Positions 7,523 to 15,232 are shown, counted from the stretch's first letter. The stretch: 64,000 bases of DNA from Hyunsoonleella jejuensis (GCF_900111025.1 NZ_FOFN01000001.1:1240001-1304000); one strand, 5' to 3'. Numbers and translations: made by a program. The notes: generated by a model not told the origin, from the sequence alone.

Positions 7523-8056
7523 CTAATCTATTTTAACCTTCTTTGGTGGTTGCATGACTTCGCCACAATTGGGGCAACTGCGTTTATCGGTATCGCCGTA
7601 GTATTTGTCAAAAATCTTTGGCATATCGGTTTCAATATTGTCTAAAGTAAAATCTTCCTCGTACAATTTAGTTACACAATTTTCGCAAAACCATAGCAAG
7701 GTATCTTTCATGCCTTTTGGGCGCTTATATTCAATAACTAAACCAACTGTATTTGGTCCACGTTGCGGAGAATGTGGTACCTTGGGGGGCAATAAATAAA
7801 TATCACCTTCTTTAATATGTACATCTTTTGGAGTACCCTTGTCAATAATTTTTAAAACAATATCCCCTTCAACTTGATAGAAAAACTCAGGTGTTTCATT
7901 GTAATGGTAATCCTTTCGGTTATTGGGCCCGCCCACTACCATAACGATAAAATCTGCATCTTTCCAAACTACCTTGTTGCCAACAGGAGGTTTTAATAAA
8001 TGACGATTCTCTTCAATCCAAGCCTTAAAATTTATTGGTGATGTTAAATTGCTCAT
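7523..8056 (-). CDS. nbaC: 3-hydroxyanthranilate 3,4-dioxygenase
   Basis: A 177-residue cupin that opens 3-hydroxyanthranilate to ACMS. The catalytic iron ligands are His51, Glu57 and His95, and active-site arginines are at 47 and 99. The C-terminal rubredoxin-like iron site has all four cysteines (124, 127, 161, 164). These positions agree almost residue for residue with the Cupriavidus enzyme, so the family call is firm. It lies between the SDR and ACMSD genes in the operon. Its ATG is 3 nt from the edge of an inverted-repeat element that supplies AAGAGGGG ahead of the start. Confidence 0.96.
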   Translation of the reverse strand: MSNLTSPINFKAWIEENRHLLKPPVGNKVVWKDADFIVMVVGGPNNRKDYHYNETPEFFYQVEGDIVLKIIDKGTPKDVHIKEGDIYLLPPKVPHSPQRGPNTVGLVIEYKRPKGMKDTLLWFCENCVTKLYEEDFTLDNIETDMPKIFDKYYGDTDKRSCPNCGEVMQPPKKVKID

Positions 8057-8059
8057 ATA

Positions 8060-8192
8060 AAGCCCCTCTTAATCTCCCCAAATAGGGAGAAACTCAAATC
8101 GGGTATTTGAGTTTTGTTGAATTAAAATTATATATAAAGATAATACATCTTCTGTGATTTCTCCCTCCCTTTGGCAGGTTTGGGAAGGGCTT
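8060..8192. repeat. Composite inverted-repeat element, copy A (SDR/dioxygenase spacer)
   Basis: A 133-bp element. Left arm AAGCCCCTCTTAATCTCCCC with AAATAGGGAG; then a hairpin AACTCAAAT-cgggta-TTTGAGTT; an AT-rich centre; then a right arm that is the left type inverted, ending GGGAAGGGCTT at 8192. It fills the spacer: 3 nt from the dioxygenase ATG and 2 nt from the SDR stop. Related elements lie at 10845-10961 and 12350-12508. The terminal inverted arms suggest a small non-autonomous mobile or REP-like element; there is no coding capacity. Confidence 0.85.
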
Positions 8193-8194
8193 TT

Positions 8195-8977
8195 TTATAA
8201 AGATTTGGTTCTTCCACCATCCACAGGAACATTTATACCATTAATGTAACTGGCAGCTTCACTTGCTAAAAACACAATAGCATTTGCTGTTTCTTTAGGT
8301 TGAGCAAATCGTTTTACTGGCGTGTAATTTTTCATGATCTCTGTCATTTCTTCAATAGTCCTATCTTCCAATTTTGCCTTAATTTTAATAATTTCCGTTA
8401 AGCGCTCAGTATCGGTAAAACCTGGTAACACATTATTCACGGTTATGCCAAATTCTGCAACTTCAATAGATAACGTTTTGCTCCAATTACCCACAGCGCC
8501 TCTAATAGTATTACTTACGCCAAGTCTTGGAATTGGTTCTTTAACAGAGGTTGATATTACATTAATAATCCTTCCAAAGCCCTCAGCTTTCATAAACGGA
8601 ATGGTAGCTTGTGCTAACAAATGGTTACATTTTAGGTGCATGGTAAAAGCATTTTCAAAAGCTTCTAAACTAGCATTTATAATTTCCCCACTTGCAGGCC
8701 CTCCAGTATTGTTTACCAAAATATGAAAACCATGTTCCCGTTCTATAAACTTAATGACCTGTTCTTGCAGATCTCTAGGATTTAGAAAATCGGCTACCAA
8801 ATAACTATGGTTTCTATGTTGAGGTAATTCGGCTAATACTTCTTTGAGCTTTTCCCTATTTCTGGCTACTAACGTTACGTTTACACCTTCTTGTGCCAGT
8901 GCAATTGCTGTTGCTTTTCCTATGCCTTGGGTGCTTCCGCAAACAAGGGCGTTTTTGTTGTTTAAGTTGAGGTTCAT
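8195..8977 (-). CDS. SDR-family protein of the kynurenine operon with altered catalytic residues
   Basis: A 260-residue short-chain dehydrogenase/reductase fold. It has a glycine-rich GSTQGIG (14-20) where TGxxxGIG is usual, NNTGG (89-93) for NNAG, ISTS (141-144) at the catalytic serine, and the C-terminal INGINVPVDGG. The active-site YxxxK is replaced: alignment of RGAV with the usual KAAV puts Ser155 in place of Tyr and Arg159 in place of Lys. The annotated beta-ketoacyl-reductase-like SDR subgroup without a perfect tetrad fits. Its place between the semialdehyde dehydrogenase and the dioxygenase suggests a job in the lower pathway, for example on 2-aminomuconate or its deaminated product, but this is inference. 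Confidence 0.85.
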   Translation of the reverse strand: MNLNLNNKNALVCGSTQGIGKATAIALAQEGVNVTLVARNREKLKEVLAELPQHRNHSYLVADFLNPRDLQEQVIKFIEREHGFHILVNNTGGPASGEIINASLEAFENAFTMHLKCNHLLAQATIPFMKAEGFGRIINVISTSVKEPIPRLGVSNTIRGAVGNWSKTLSIEVAEFGITVNNVLPGFTDTERLTEIIKIKAKLEDRTIEEMTEIMKNYTPVKRFAQPKETANAIVFLASEAASYINGINVPVDGGRTKSL

Positions 8978-8995
8978 TTATTATGGGTTGGTTAA

Positions 8996-10435
8996 TTAAT
9001 ATTTTATACACACATTTTTAGGTTCAGTAAAAAAGCGCAAAGCTTCAAATCCACCTTCACGGCCAATGCCAGAAGCTTTTGTGCCGCCAAAAGGCGTTCG
9101 TAAATCGCGTAACATCCAAGTGTTTACCCAAACAATGCCAGATTGCAGCATACTACTCATTCTCATCGTGCGCTTTAAATCATTAGTCCAGAGTGTTGAA
9201 GACAAGCCATATTTTACGTTATTGGCCATCTCTAGAACTTCTTTTTCGGTTTTAAAGGGCATGAGCGTTACTACTGGCCCAAAGATTTCTTCTTGATTTA
9301 TCTGGCATTCATTATTGGAAACTTCTATTACAGTCGGTTGCATATAATAGCCATTTTTAAAACCTTCAATAATGACTTTATTTCCGCCACATAGAATTTT
9401 GCCACCTTCTTTTTTAGCAATATCAACATAGTGTAACACTTTTTCTAAATGGGATTTTGAAACCAATGCGCCAATATCCGTATTGGGTTCAGAAGGATGT
9501 CCTAATTTTAGGTGTTTCACTTGCTTAACAAAATCTGTTTTAAATTTATCATAGATAGCATCTTCCACAAAAATTCTGCTACCACATAAGCAAATTTGCC
9601 CTTGATTAGAGAAGGAAGAACGCACCGTGGTCTCTAGCATGTCATCATAATCACAATCAGCAAAAATGATATTTGGATTTTTCCCACCTAATTCAAGAGA
9701 TAATTTCTTGAACATAGGAGCTGCAATTTTAGCGATATGGGCTCCTGTTTGTGTGCCTCCAGTAAATGAAATCGCTTTAATATTTGGGTGCTCCACGATG
9801 GCTTGTCCAGTAGTATTGCCTAAGCCATGAACAATATTTAAAACCCCATGAGGGAGGCCAGCTTTATTTATTAGTTCACCCAATAGAAAAGCCGTTATTG
9901 GCGTAACCTCACTTGGTTTGGCAACCACACAATTACCTGCAGCAATGGCAGGAGCAATTTTCCATGTGAATAAATAGAGTGGAAGGTTCCACGGTGAAAT
10001 ACAGCCAACAACACCTATAGGTTGGCGTAGTGTGTAATTTATGGCACTTTGGCCTGTACTTTCATGACTTTCACTGGCAAATTGGGTAATAGCGTTTCCG
10101 AAGAATCTAAAATTACTCGCTGCTCTTGGAATATCTATAGCTTTTGCTAAACTAATAGGTTTCCCATTGTCTTTACTTTCTGCTTCTGCAAAACGGTCTA
10201 GGTTTGCTTCTAGCAATTCCGAGATTTTAATTAAAATCCTACTGCGCGCTTCTAGCGTAGTTTTAGACCATGATGAAAACGCAGCTGTTGCACTTTGATA
10301 AGCTTTTTCTACGTCGTCTTTTGAAGAGTTAGGGATTTGTCCGTAAACTTCACCATTTGCAGGGCAATAATTATCTATCCAATTATTAGAAATAGGATTT
10401 TCAAATTTACCGTTGATGAAGTTTTGGACTTTCAT
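8996..10435 (-). CDS. 2-aminomuconate 6-semialdehyde dehydrogenase
   Basis: A 479-residue NAD-dependent aldehyde dehydrogenase. It has the oxyanion and cofactor segment SPWNLPL (147-153), general base Glu248 (LELGGK), nucleophile Cys282 (NQGQICLCGSR) and the EEIFGPV motif. The GQICLC context resembles 2-aminomuconate and 2-hydroxymuconate semialdehyde dehydrogenases. It oxidises the unstable ACMSD product to 2-aminomuconate, preventing its cyclisation to picolinate. Its ATG directly abuts the stop of the upstream deaminase gene (0 nt), suggesting translational coupling; 18 nt separate it from the SDR gene. Substrate assignment rests on operon context plus motif. Confidence 0.92.
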   Translation of the reverse strand: MKVQNFINGKFENPISNNWIDNYCPANGEVYGQIPNSSKDDVEKAYQSATAAFSSWSKTTLEARSRILIKISELLEANLDRFAEAESKDNGKPISLAKAIDIPRAASNFRFFGNAITQFASESHESTGQSAINYTLRQPIGVVGCISPWNLPLYLFTWKIAPAIAAGNCVVAKPSEVTPITAFLLGELINKAGLPHGVLNIVHGLGNTTGQAIVEHPNIKAISFTGGTQTGAHIAKIAAPMFKKLSLELGGKNPNIIFADCDYDDMLETTVRSSFSNQGQICLCGSRIFVEDAIYDKFKTDFVKQVKHLKLGHPSEPNTDIGALVSKSHLEKVLHYVDIAKKEGGKILCGGNKVIIEGFKNGYYMQPTVIEVSNNECQINQEEIFGPVVTLMPFKTEKEVLEMANNVKYGLSSTLWTNDLKRTMRMSSMLQSGIVWVNTWMLRDLRTPFGGTKASGIGREGGFEALRFFTEPKNVCIKY

Positions 10436-10840
10436 TTATAACTTTTTAAAGGCCACAACCTTAATCTCCACTACCAAATCAGGGTGAGGTAATTGATGAA
10501 CCGCTACGGTAGTTCGTGTTGGTCCATTTTCCTTGTCAAAAAACTCTGCATAAGCTTTATTATAGCCTGCAAAATCATTCATATTTACTAAAAAGGTTGT
10601 AACGTCTACCACATTTTTTAATGAGGCTCCAATTTTGGTTAGGTTCTTCTCAATATTTTTTAAAACTTCTCGGGTTTGTACTTCTATATTTAGGTGTTTT
10701 GTACCCATTTCGTCAATAATATCTACCCCTGCAATGGTGTTGTCGGGTCGCCTAGAACTAGTTCCAGAGACAAAAATAAAATCGCCAACTCTTTTGGTAT
10801 GTGGATAAGCTCCTCTTGGTGTTACTGATTTGTCGTTCAT
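10436..10840 (-). CDS. 2-aminomuconate deaminase (RidA/YjgF family)
   Basis: A 134-residue RidA-fold protein: [19 protein letters not shown] near the N-terminus, [11 protein letters not shown], and [21 protein letters not shown] with the conserved Arg that binds the substrate carboxylate. The family hydrolyses enamines and imines; this branch (like AmnD and NbaF) deaminates 2-aminomuconate to 4-oxalocrotonate. The neighbouring dehydrogenase supplies the substrate. The start at 10840 has AGGAGG about 9 nt upstream in the mRNA, contributed by the adjoining repeat element, unusual for a phylum that rarely uses Shine-Dalgarno sequences. Confidence 0.9.
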   Translation of the reverse strand: MNDKSVTPRGAYPHTKRVGDFIFVSGTSSRRPDNTIAGVDIIDEMGTKHLNIEVQTREVLKNIEKNLTKIGASLKNVVDVTTFLVNMNDFAGYNKAYAEFFDKENGPTRTTVAVHQLPHPDLVVEIKVVAFKKL

Positions 10841-10844
10841 ATTT

Positions 10845-10961
10845 AAGCCCCTCCTAACCTCCCCAAAAGGGAGGAATTCTTACTCGGGTGGATAAGAATT
10901 TATTGTTATTTGTGTAAAGCGCAACCTTTCCCTTCCTTCGGAAGGGGTAGGGAAGGCTCTT
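10845..10961. repeat. Composite inverted-repeat element, copy B (kmo/deaminase spacer)
   Basis: A 117-bp element. Left arm AAGCCCCTCCTAACCTCCCC with AAAAGGGAGG, then a hairpin ATTCTTA-ctcgggtgga-TAAGAAT, an AT-rich centre, then an inverted right arm (CCCTTCCTTCGGAAGGGG, ending GGAAGGCTCTT). It starts 4 nt from the deaminase ATG and ends at the base before the kmo stop codon. It has the same order of parts as copy A, including a CGGGT hairpin loop. Confidence 0.85.
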
Positions 10962-12419
10962 TTATCTTAATCCAGCAATTCTATCGTCTTCTAAAATTGC
11001 TTCTGTTTCATTTTTCACCTTGTCTAATATCAATTGTATATCATCTGATGGTGAAATTACACCATCTGATAGCATATTTAAAATAGCCTTGTCTTGCGCT
11101 CGCCCCCTTAACATCGCCTCACGATAGCCGATGTCCTCATTAAAAGTAACCAAACTATATTTTGATGCATATTCTTTTGGGAAATGTTTTTCTAGTGCCA
11201 TTTCTATTTTTCGTTTTTCCTGGAAAATAGGATTAGCCACATGGTCTTTCATCTCATGGAAATTATCAATAGCCAAATCAGCAATGGCATCGGTATCCTT
11301 CTTTCTGCTTTTTTCATATTCTTGGAAAACGGTTTCCCAATCACCTTTATGTTTGTTTAAAACCGCATCAAATTCAACAATATCTTCAAACGATGCATTC
11401 ATACCTTGTCCGTAAAACGGTACAATAGCATGTGCCGCATCACCCATTAACAGTGTATTGCCCTTATAATGCCAAGGTGAACATTTTATGGTGCCTAGAG
11501 GTGCTGTTGGGTTTTCAAAAAAATCGTCTGTAAGATTCGGCATTAAGGCCAAGGCATCAGGAAACTCTTTTTGAAAAAATTCTAAAACGATTTTTTCATC
11601 AGTTAGATTATTAAAATTGTATTCGCCGTCATCATAACTTAAAAAAAGTGTTACCGTAAAACTTCCGTCTAAATTAGGTAGCGCTATCAACATAAAACTC
11701 TTGCGAGGCCAAATATGCAATGCGTTTTTGTGTATTTTATAACCGCCATTAGGCTTGGGTAAGATACTCAGTTCTTTATAGCCATGGGATAGGTAGGATT
11801 GAGAAAAACTAAACAAAAACTTTTTACCCAAATAATAACTTTTTCGCATAGCGGAACCGGCGCCATCTGTAGCAATAATTATATCTGCATCTTCAATAAA
11901 TTCTTCTTTTGTACGATAATCTGTAAAGCGAGCTGTGGTTTTTTCAAAATCCACCGATGTGCATTTTTTATTAAAATAGATGCTCACATTTTTGTGCTGT
12001 TCAGCTTCATCTAAAAGTAATGCATTTAAACCGCCTCGAGAAATAGAGTTGATATATTCGTGGTCTCTGCCACTGTAATTAGATTGAAACGTGTTGCCGT
12101 TTGCATCATGAATCATTCTCCCATGCATAGGAATACAGAGTTGATTCACTTTTTCATCAATCCCTACGAGTTTCATGGCTTTGTTACCTCTGTCTGAAAA
12201 TGCCAAATTTATAGAACGACCAGCACTAATATCTACTTTTCTTAGGTCTGGGCGCATTTCGTAAACAGCAACGTTGTAGCCTCTTTGACCTAAGCGTAAC
12301 GCTAATAGAGAACCGCATAGTCCTGCACCTATGATTAATATGTTTTGAGAAGCCCCACCTAAATCTTTCCCATTGGGGAAGACTTTCTCACTCTTACTTT
12401 TGATTTCTTTTTCTATCAT
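10962..12419 (-). CDS. kmo: Kynurenine 3-monooxygenase with repeat-encoded N-terminal extension
   Basis: A 485-residue FAD monooxygenase. The dinucleotide-binding ILIIGAGLCGS begins near residue 27, RSINLAFSDRG is a KMO signature, and GDAAHAIVPFYGQGMNA is the second FAD motif. It hydroxylates L-kynurenine to 3-hydroxykynurenine with NADPH and O2. The oddity is the first 25 residues: homologs normally start a few residues before the Rossmann strand. Here residues 13-24 (VFPNGKDLGGAS) are encoded by an arm of the interspersed element at 12350-12508. ATG 12419 is the only Met codon upstream of the FAD motif, so translation must cross the repeat. The lack of the C-terminal membrane anchor of eukaryotic KMO suggests a soluble enzyme. 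Confidence 0.94.
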   Translation of the reverse strand: MIEKEIKSKSEKVFPNGKDLGGASQNILIIGAGLCGSLLALRLGQRGYNVAVYEMRPDLRKVDISAGRSINLAFSDRGNKAMKLVGIDEKVNQLCIPMHGRMIHDANGNTFQSNYSGRDHEYINSISRGGLNALLLDEAEQHKNVSIYFNKKCTSVDFEKTTARFTDYRTKEEFIEDADIIIATDGAGSAMRKSYYLGKKFLFSFSQSYLSHGYKELSILPKPNGGYKIHKNALHIWPRKSFMLIALPNLDGSFTVTLFLSYDDGEYNFNNLTDEKIVLEFFQKEFPDALALMPNLTDDFFENPTAPLGTIKCSPWHYKGNTLLMGDAAHAIVPFYGQGMNASFEDIVEFDAVLNKHKGDWETVFQEYEKSRKKDTDAIADLAIDNFHEMKDHVANPIFQEKRKIEMALEKHFPKEYASKYSLVTFNEDIGYREAMLRGRAQDKAILNMLSDGVISPSDDIQLILDKVKNETEAILEDDRIAGLR

Positions 12420-12508
12420 GTCTTGTCATCCTGAACGTGTTTCAGGATCTCATTATGTTTTAATTTATTTTGGTTCCCTCTCTTTTGGAGAGGGCTAGGG
12501 AGAGGCTT
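12350..12508. repeat. Composite inverted-repeat element, copy C, overlapping the kmo start and kynU end
   Basis: The left arm 12350-12384 (AAGCCCCACCTAAATCTTTC then CCATTGGGGAAGAC) lies in the kmo reading frame. The inverted right arm 12472-12508 (ending GAGAGGGCTAGGGAGAGGCT) lies in the kynU frame. Between them are the kmo start codon, a separate hairpin at 12425-12450 and the kynU stop. Arm sequence and orientation match copies A and B. It therefore seems to be the same element, longer, with both flanking genes extending into it. Confidence 0.75.
12425..12450. repeat. Hairpin repeat ATCCTGAA/TTCAGGAT nested in copy C
   Basis: ATCCTGAA (12428-12435) pairs with TTCAGGAT (12441-12448) around a 5-nt loop. 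The sequence GTCATCCTGAACGTGTTTCA is of the kind I recall as scattered through flavobacterial intergenic regions. It lies 6 nt upstream of the kmo start and 9 nt after the kynU stop. Confidence 0.65.
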
Positions 12509-13758
12509 ATTCTATCAACCAATCGATACACATCTTCAAACGAATTATAAAGCGGTACAGGTGCACAACGAATTACATCTGGTTCGCGCCAATCGCTGAT
12601 TACACCTGCTTCTGTTAATTTAGTATGTAATGATTTGTCAGCATTCTTAACCTGAATAGAGAGTTGACAACCACGTTCATTTGGATTGCTTGGTGTAATA
12701 ATTCTAATTACATCTTCACCTAAATCTTTCAATAAAAACTCAAAATATCCTGTTAGTTCTTTTGACTTGGAGGTTAACTGTTCCATACCAACTTCAGCAA
12801 ATAAGTCTAATGAGGCTCGTATGGCTGCCATTGATAGAATTGGCGGATTGCTTAACTGCCAGCCTTCAGCACCAGGTAATTGGTCGAATGCATCGCGCAT
12901 CTTAAAGCGTGTGTTTTTATTGTGGCTCCACCAACCTGCAAATCGGTTTAAATCTTTTCGGTAGGCATGCCTTTCGTGTACAAAACACCCTGATAAACTT
13001 CCAGGGCCAGAATTCAAATATTTGTAAGTACACCATGCTGCAAAATCGGCTCCTGAATCGTGTAAATTTAATTGCACATTGCCTGCGCCGTGGGCACAAT
13101 CAAAACCAACAATGCAACCATATTGATGACCTATTTCAGTAATTCGTTTTAGGTCGAAAAACTGACCTGTGTAATAGTTTACGCCTCCAATCATTATTAA
13201 GGCAATCTCATCACCTTGGATTTCTAAAATAGATTCTAAATCCTCATAATTTAACAGTTCTTCACCTTCGCGAGGTTTCCAGAAAACTAAACCTTCTTTC
13301 TCATCAAAACCATGATGGCGCAATTGAGATTCCACGGCATATTTATCGGAAGGAAATGCATCACTTTCAATCAATATTTTATAACGTTTTTGCGTGGGTT
13401 GGTAGAACGATACCATTAAGAAGTGTAAATTTGCCGTTAGCGTATTCATAACCACCACTTCAATAGGTTTCGCGCCCACAACGTTCGCCATGGCTTCGGT
13501 TAAATATTCGTGATAGTTTAACCATGGGTTTTTAGCTTCAAAATGTCCCTCAACGCCTAAAGTAGCCCAATCTTCAAGTTCTTGGTTTACGTAAGTTTTA
13601 GTGTTTTTGGGTTGTAGCCCTAAAGAATTTCCTGTCATATAAATCAAATCATTTCCATGCTTATCTTTTGGAATATGAAATTGATTTCGGTATGATTTTA
13701 AAACATCATTTTGGTCTTGTTCTAAGGCGTAATCCAGACCTAATTTGTAATCGGACAA
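12460..13758 (-). CDS. kynU: Kynureninase
   Basis: A PLP-dependent enzyme of about 432 residues cleaving 3-hydroxykynurenine to 3-hydroxyanthranilate and alanine (and kynurenine to anthranilate). TGNSLGLQP near the N-terminus, FDCAHGAGN with the PLP-contacting Asp, CTYKYLNSGPG with the Schiff-base Lys (246 from this start), and GWQLSNPP are typical. No ATG exists in the N-terminal region. TTG 13758 (giving MSDYKLGLDYALEQ, the usual family start) is chosen over TTG 13785, which is the end of a TAnnTTTG promoter box. The last 15 residues (SLSLALSKREGTKIN) come largely from an interspersed repeat arm. First gene of the operon. Confidence 0.93.
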   Translation of the reverse strand: MSDYKLGLDYALEQDQNDVLKSYRNQFHIPKDKHGNDLIYMTGNSLGLQPKNTKTYVNQELEDWATLGVEGHFEAKNPWLNYHEYLTEAMANVVGAKPIEVVVMNTLTANLHFLMVSFYQPTQKRYKILIESDAFPSDKYAVESQLRHHGFDEKEGLVFWKPREGEELLNYEDLESILEIQGDEIALIMIGGVNYYTGQFFDLKRITEIGHQYGCIVGFDCAHGAGNVQLNLHDSGADFAAWCTYKYLNSGPGSLSGCFVHERHAYRKDLNRFAGWWSHNKNTRFKMRDAFDQLPGAEGWQLSNPPILSMAAIRASLDLFAEVGMEQLTSKSKELTGYFEFLLKDLGEDVIRIITPSNPNERGCQLSIQVKNADKSLHTKLTEAGVISDWREPDVIRCAPVPLYNSFEDVYRLVDRISLSLALSKREGTKIN

Positions 13759-13782
13759 TGTGTTTTTGTTTTCGGTTTCTAA

Positions 13783-13790
13783 CAAAAATA
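13783..13790 (-). promoter_or_regulatory. -7 promoter box TATTTTTG for the kynurenine operon
   Basis: Reading on the minus strand, TATTTTTG runs 13790 to 13783, an exact TAnnTTTG match, 24 nt before the preferred kynU start at 13758. No clear TTTG -33 box is seen. The divergent gene at 13876 has TATCTTTA (13852-13859), one mismatch from the same box. No regulator gene or obvious operator lies nearby. Confidence 0.5.
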
Positions 13791-13875
13791 AGCATTATAA
13801 ACTTAGAAATGAAGCCTAAAAAATATCGCATAATGCATATGCAAATTTTCGTATCTTTAGTAAAAACTTAAAGCT

Positions 13876-14295
13876 ATGGGGAAAATAAAAGAATATTCAA
13901 ACGGAGAAACTACAGTGATTTGGGAAGCAGGAAAGTGCATTCATTCGGCTATTTGTGCTAAGGGATTGCCAAAAGTTTTTCGCCCTAGATTGAGACCATG
14001 GATTAAATTAGATGAAGCAGAAACAGAAGCGATTATTAACCAGGTAAAGCAATGTCCTTCTGGTGCGCTACGGTATTATATGAATGATGAAAAAGACAAC
14101 GCTTCTGAAACTTTAGAAACCAAAGTTGAGGTTTTAGAAAATGGACCATTGTTAGTGTATGGTACTCTAAAAGTAGTGGACAAAGAAGGGAATGAGGCTA
14201 TTAAAAATAAAATTACGGCGTTTTGCAGGTGTGGAAAATCAGAAAATAAACCCTATTGCGATGGCGCACATGTAAAAGCAGAATTTAAAGGCTAA
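13876..14295 (+). CDS. Fe-S protein with Fer4_19 and CDGSH domains
   Basis: A 139-residue protein. The N-terminal half (about 1-65) is the divergent mono-cluster ferredoxin domain Fer4_19, with WEAGKCIHSAICAKG and QCPSGALRY carrying cysteines for a cluster. The C-terminal half (about 90-137) is a CDGSH domain with FCRCGKSENKPYCDGAH, the Cys-Cys-Cys-His ligand set of a 2Fe-2S cluster. The fusion is common in bacteria and its partners are unknown; an electron-transfer or iron-handling role is inferred from the domains. It is divergent from the kynurenine operon, but no functional link can be shown. A hairpin follows at 14318. Confidence 0.88.
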   Translation: MGKIKEYSNGETTVIWEAGKCIHSAICAKGLPKVFRPRLRPWIKLDEAETEAIINQVKQCPSGALRYYMNDEKDNASETLETKVEVLENGPLLVYGTLKVVDKEGNEAIKNKITAFCRCGKSENKPYCDGAHVKAEFKG

Positions 14296-14317
14296 ACAAG
14301 TATTGCCTGAAAAAGAT

Positions 14318-14349
14318 AAAAGCGCTTCAATTTATAATTGAGGCGCTTT
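14318..14349 (+). terminator. Hairpin after the Fer4_19/CDGSH gene
   Basis: AAAGCGC-t-TCAAT and ATTGA-g-GCGCTTT form a strong stem around a short TTATA loop, 22 nt after the stop codon. Only three T residues follow the stem, so termination on the plus strand may be weak. Confidence 0.6.
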
Positions 14350-14431
14350 GGATATATATAGACGCGTATGCGGAAAAAACGTTATACTTTATTTACGAAA
14401 TTGGTCGTACTTTAGATGTTTTACTTACAAC

Positions 14432-15232
14432 ATGAATCAACAAAAATCTTTTTTCGAAACCAATAAGGCAACTTGGAATACTAAAGTCAAAGTTCATGCC
14501 AAAAGTGAGATGTATGACATTGAAGCATTTAAAAATGGAAAATCCTCTTTAATGCTTTATGAATTGAAGGCTCTCGGAGATGTTTCAGGGAAATCGTTGT
14601 TGCATTTGCAGTGTCATTTTGGTCAGGATACTTTGAGTTGGAGTAGGCTAGGAGCTAAATGTACAGGTGTAGATTTGAGTGATGAAGGTATAAAACTAGC
14701 CAAACAATTAAATGCGGAATTAAATTTAGATGCCGAATTTGTGTGTTGCAATGTTTTAGATACTTCTGAGTTTGTAAAAGATGAATTTGATATTGTATTT
14801 ACAAGTTACGGCGTAATTGGATGGTTGCCAGATTTAAAACCATGGGGACAAATGATTTCTGAACGCTTGAAGCAAGGTGGTACATTTTTTATGGCAGAAT
14901 TTCACCCGATTGTTTGGATGTTTGATTATTTAGAAGAAAAACCTATTATGACATATGGCTATATGCAAGATGACGTGATTTATGAAGAATATGAAGGCAC
15001 TTATGCCAATGAAAATTCCAAAATGATAAGTAAAGAATACGCTTGGAATCATGGTTTGGGTGAAGTAGTTACGGCTTTAACCGAAGCAGGATTGCATATT
15101 GAATATTTAAAGGAATATGATGAAAGTCCTTATGATGTATTGCCTGATTTAATAAAAACAGACGCTGGAATGTACGTAACAAAAGATAAACTATATCCTT
15201 TAATTTTTACTTTGAAGGCAATGAAGGTTTAG
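14432..15232 (+). CDS. Class I SAM-dependent methyltransferase
   Basis: A 266-residue protein from ATG 14432 (MNQQKSFFETN). Methyltransferase motifs are SLLHLQCHFGQDTLSWSRLG (about 54-73, motif I, with LHLQCHFG), a CTGVDLSD acidic loop, and FDIVFTSYGVIGWLPDL (post-motif). The LQCHFGQDT form of motif I marks a widespread small-molecule methyltransferase group of uncertain substrate. The frame is open 28 codons further up, but that stretch crosses the preceding hairpin and lacks methyltransferase character, so the later ATG is used. A single gene with no clear operon partner. Confidence 0.87.
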   Translation: MNQQKSFFETNKATWNTKVKVHAKSEMYDIEAFKNGKSSLMLYELKALGDVSGKSLLHLQCHFGQDTLSWSRLGAKCTGVDLSDEGIKLAKQLNAELNLDAEFVCCNVLDTSEFVKDEFDIVFTSYGVIGWLPDLKPWGQMISERLKQGGTFFMAEFHPIVWMFDYLEEKPIMTYGYMQDDVIYEEYEGTYANENSKMISKEYAWNHGLGEVVTALTEAGLHIEYLKEYDESPYDVLPDLIKTDAGMYVTKDKLYPLIFTLKAMKV

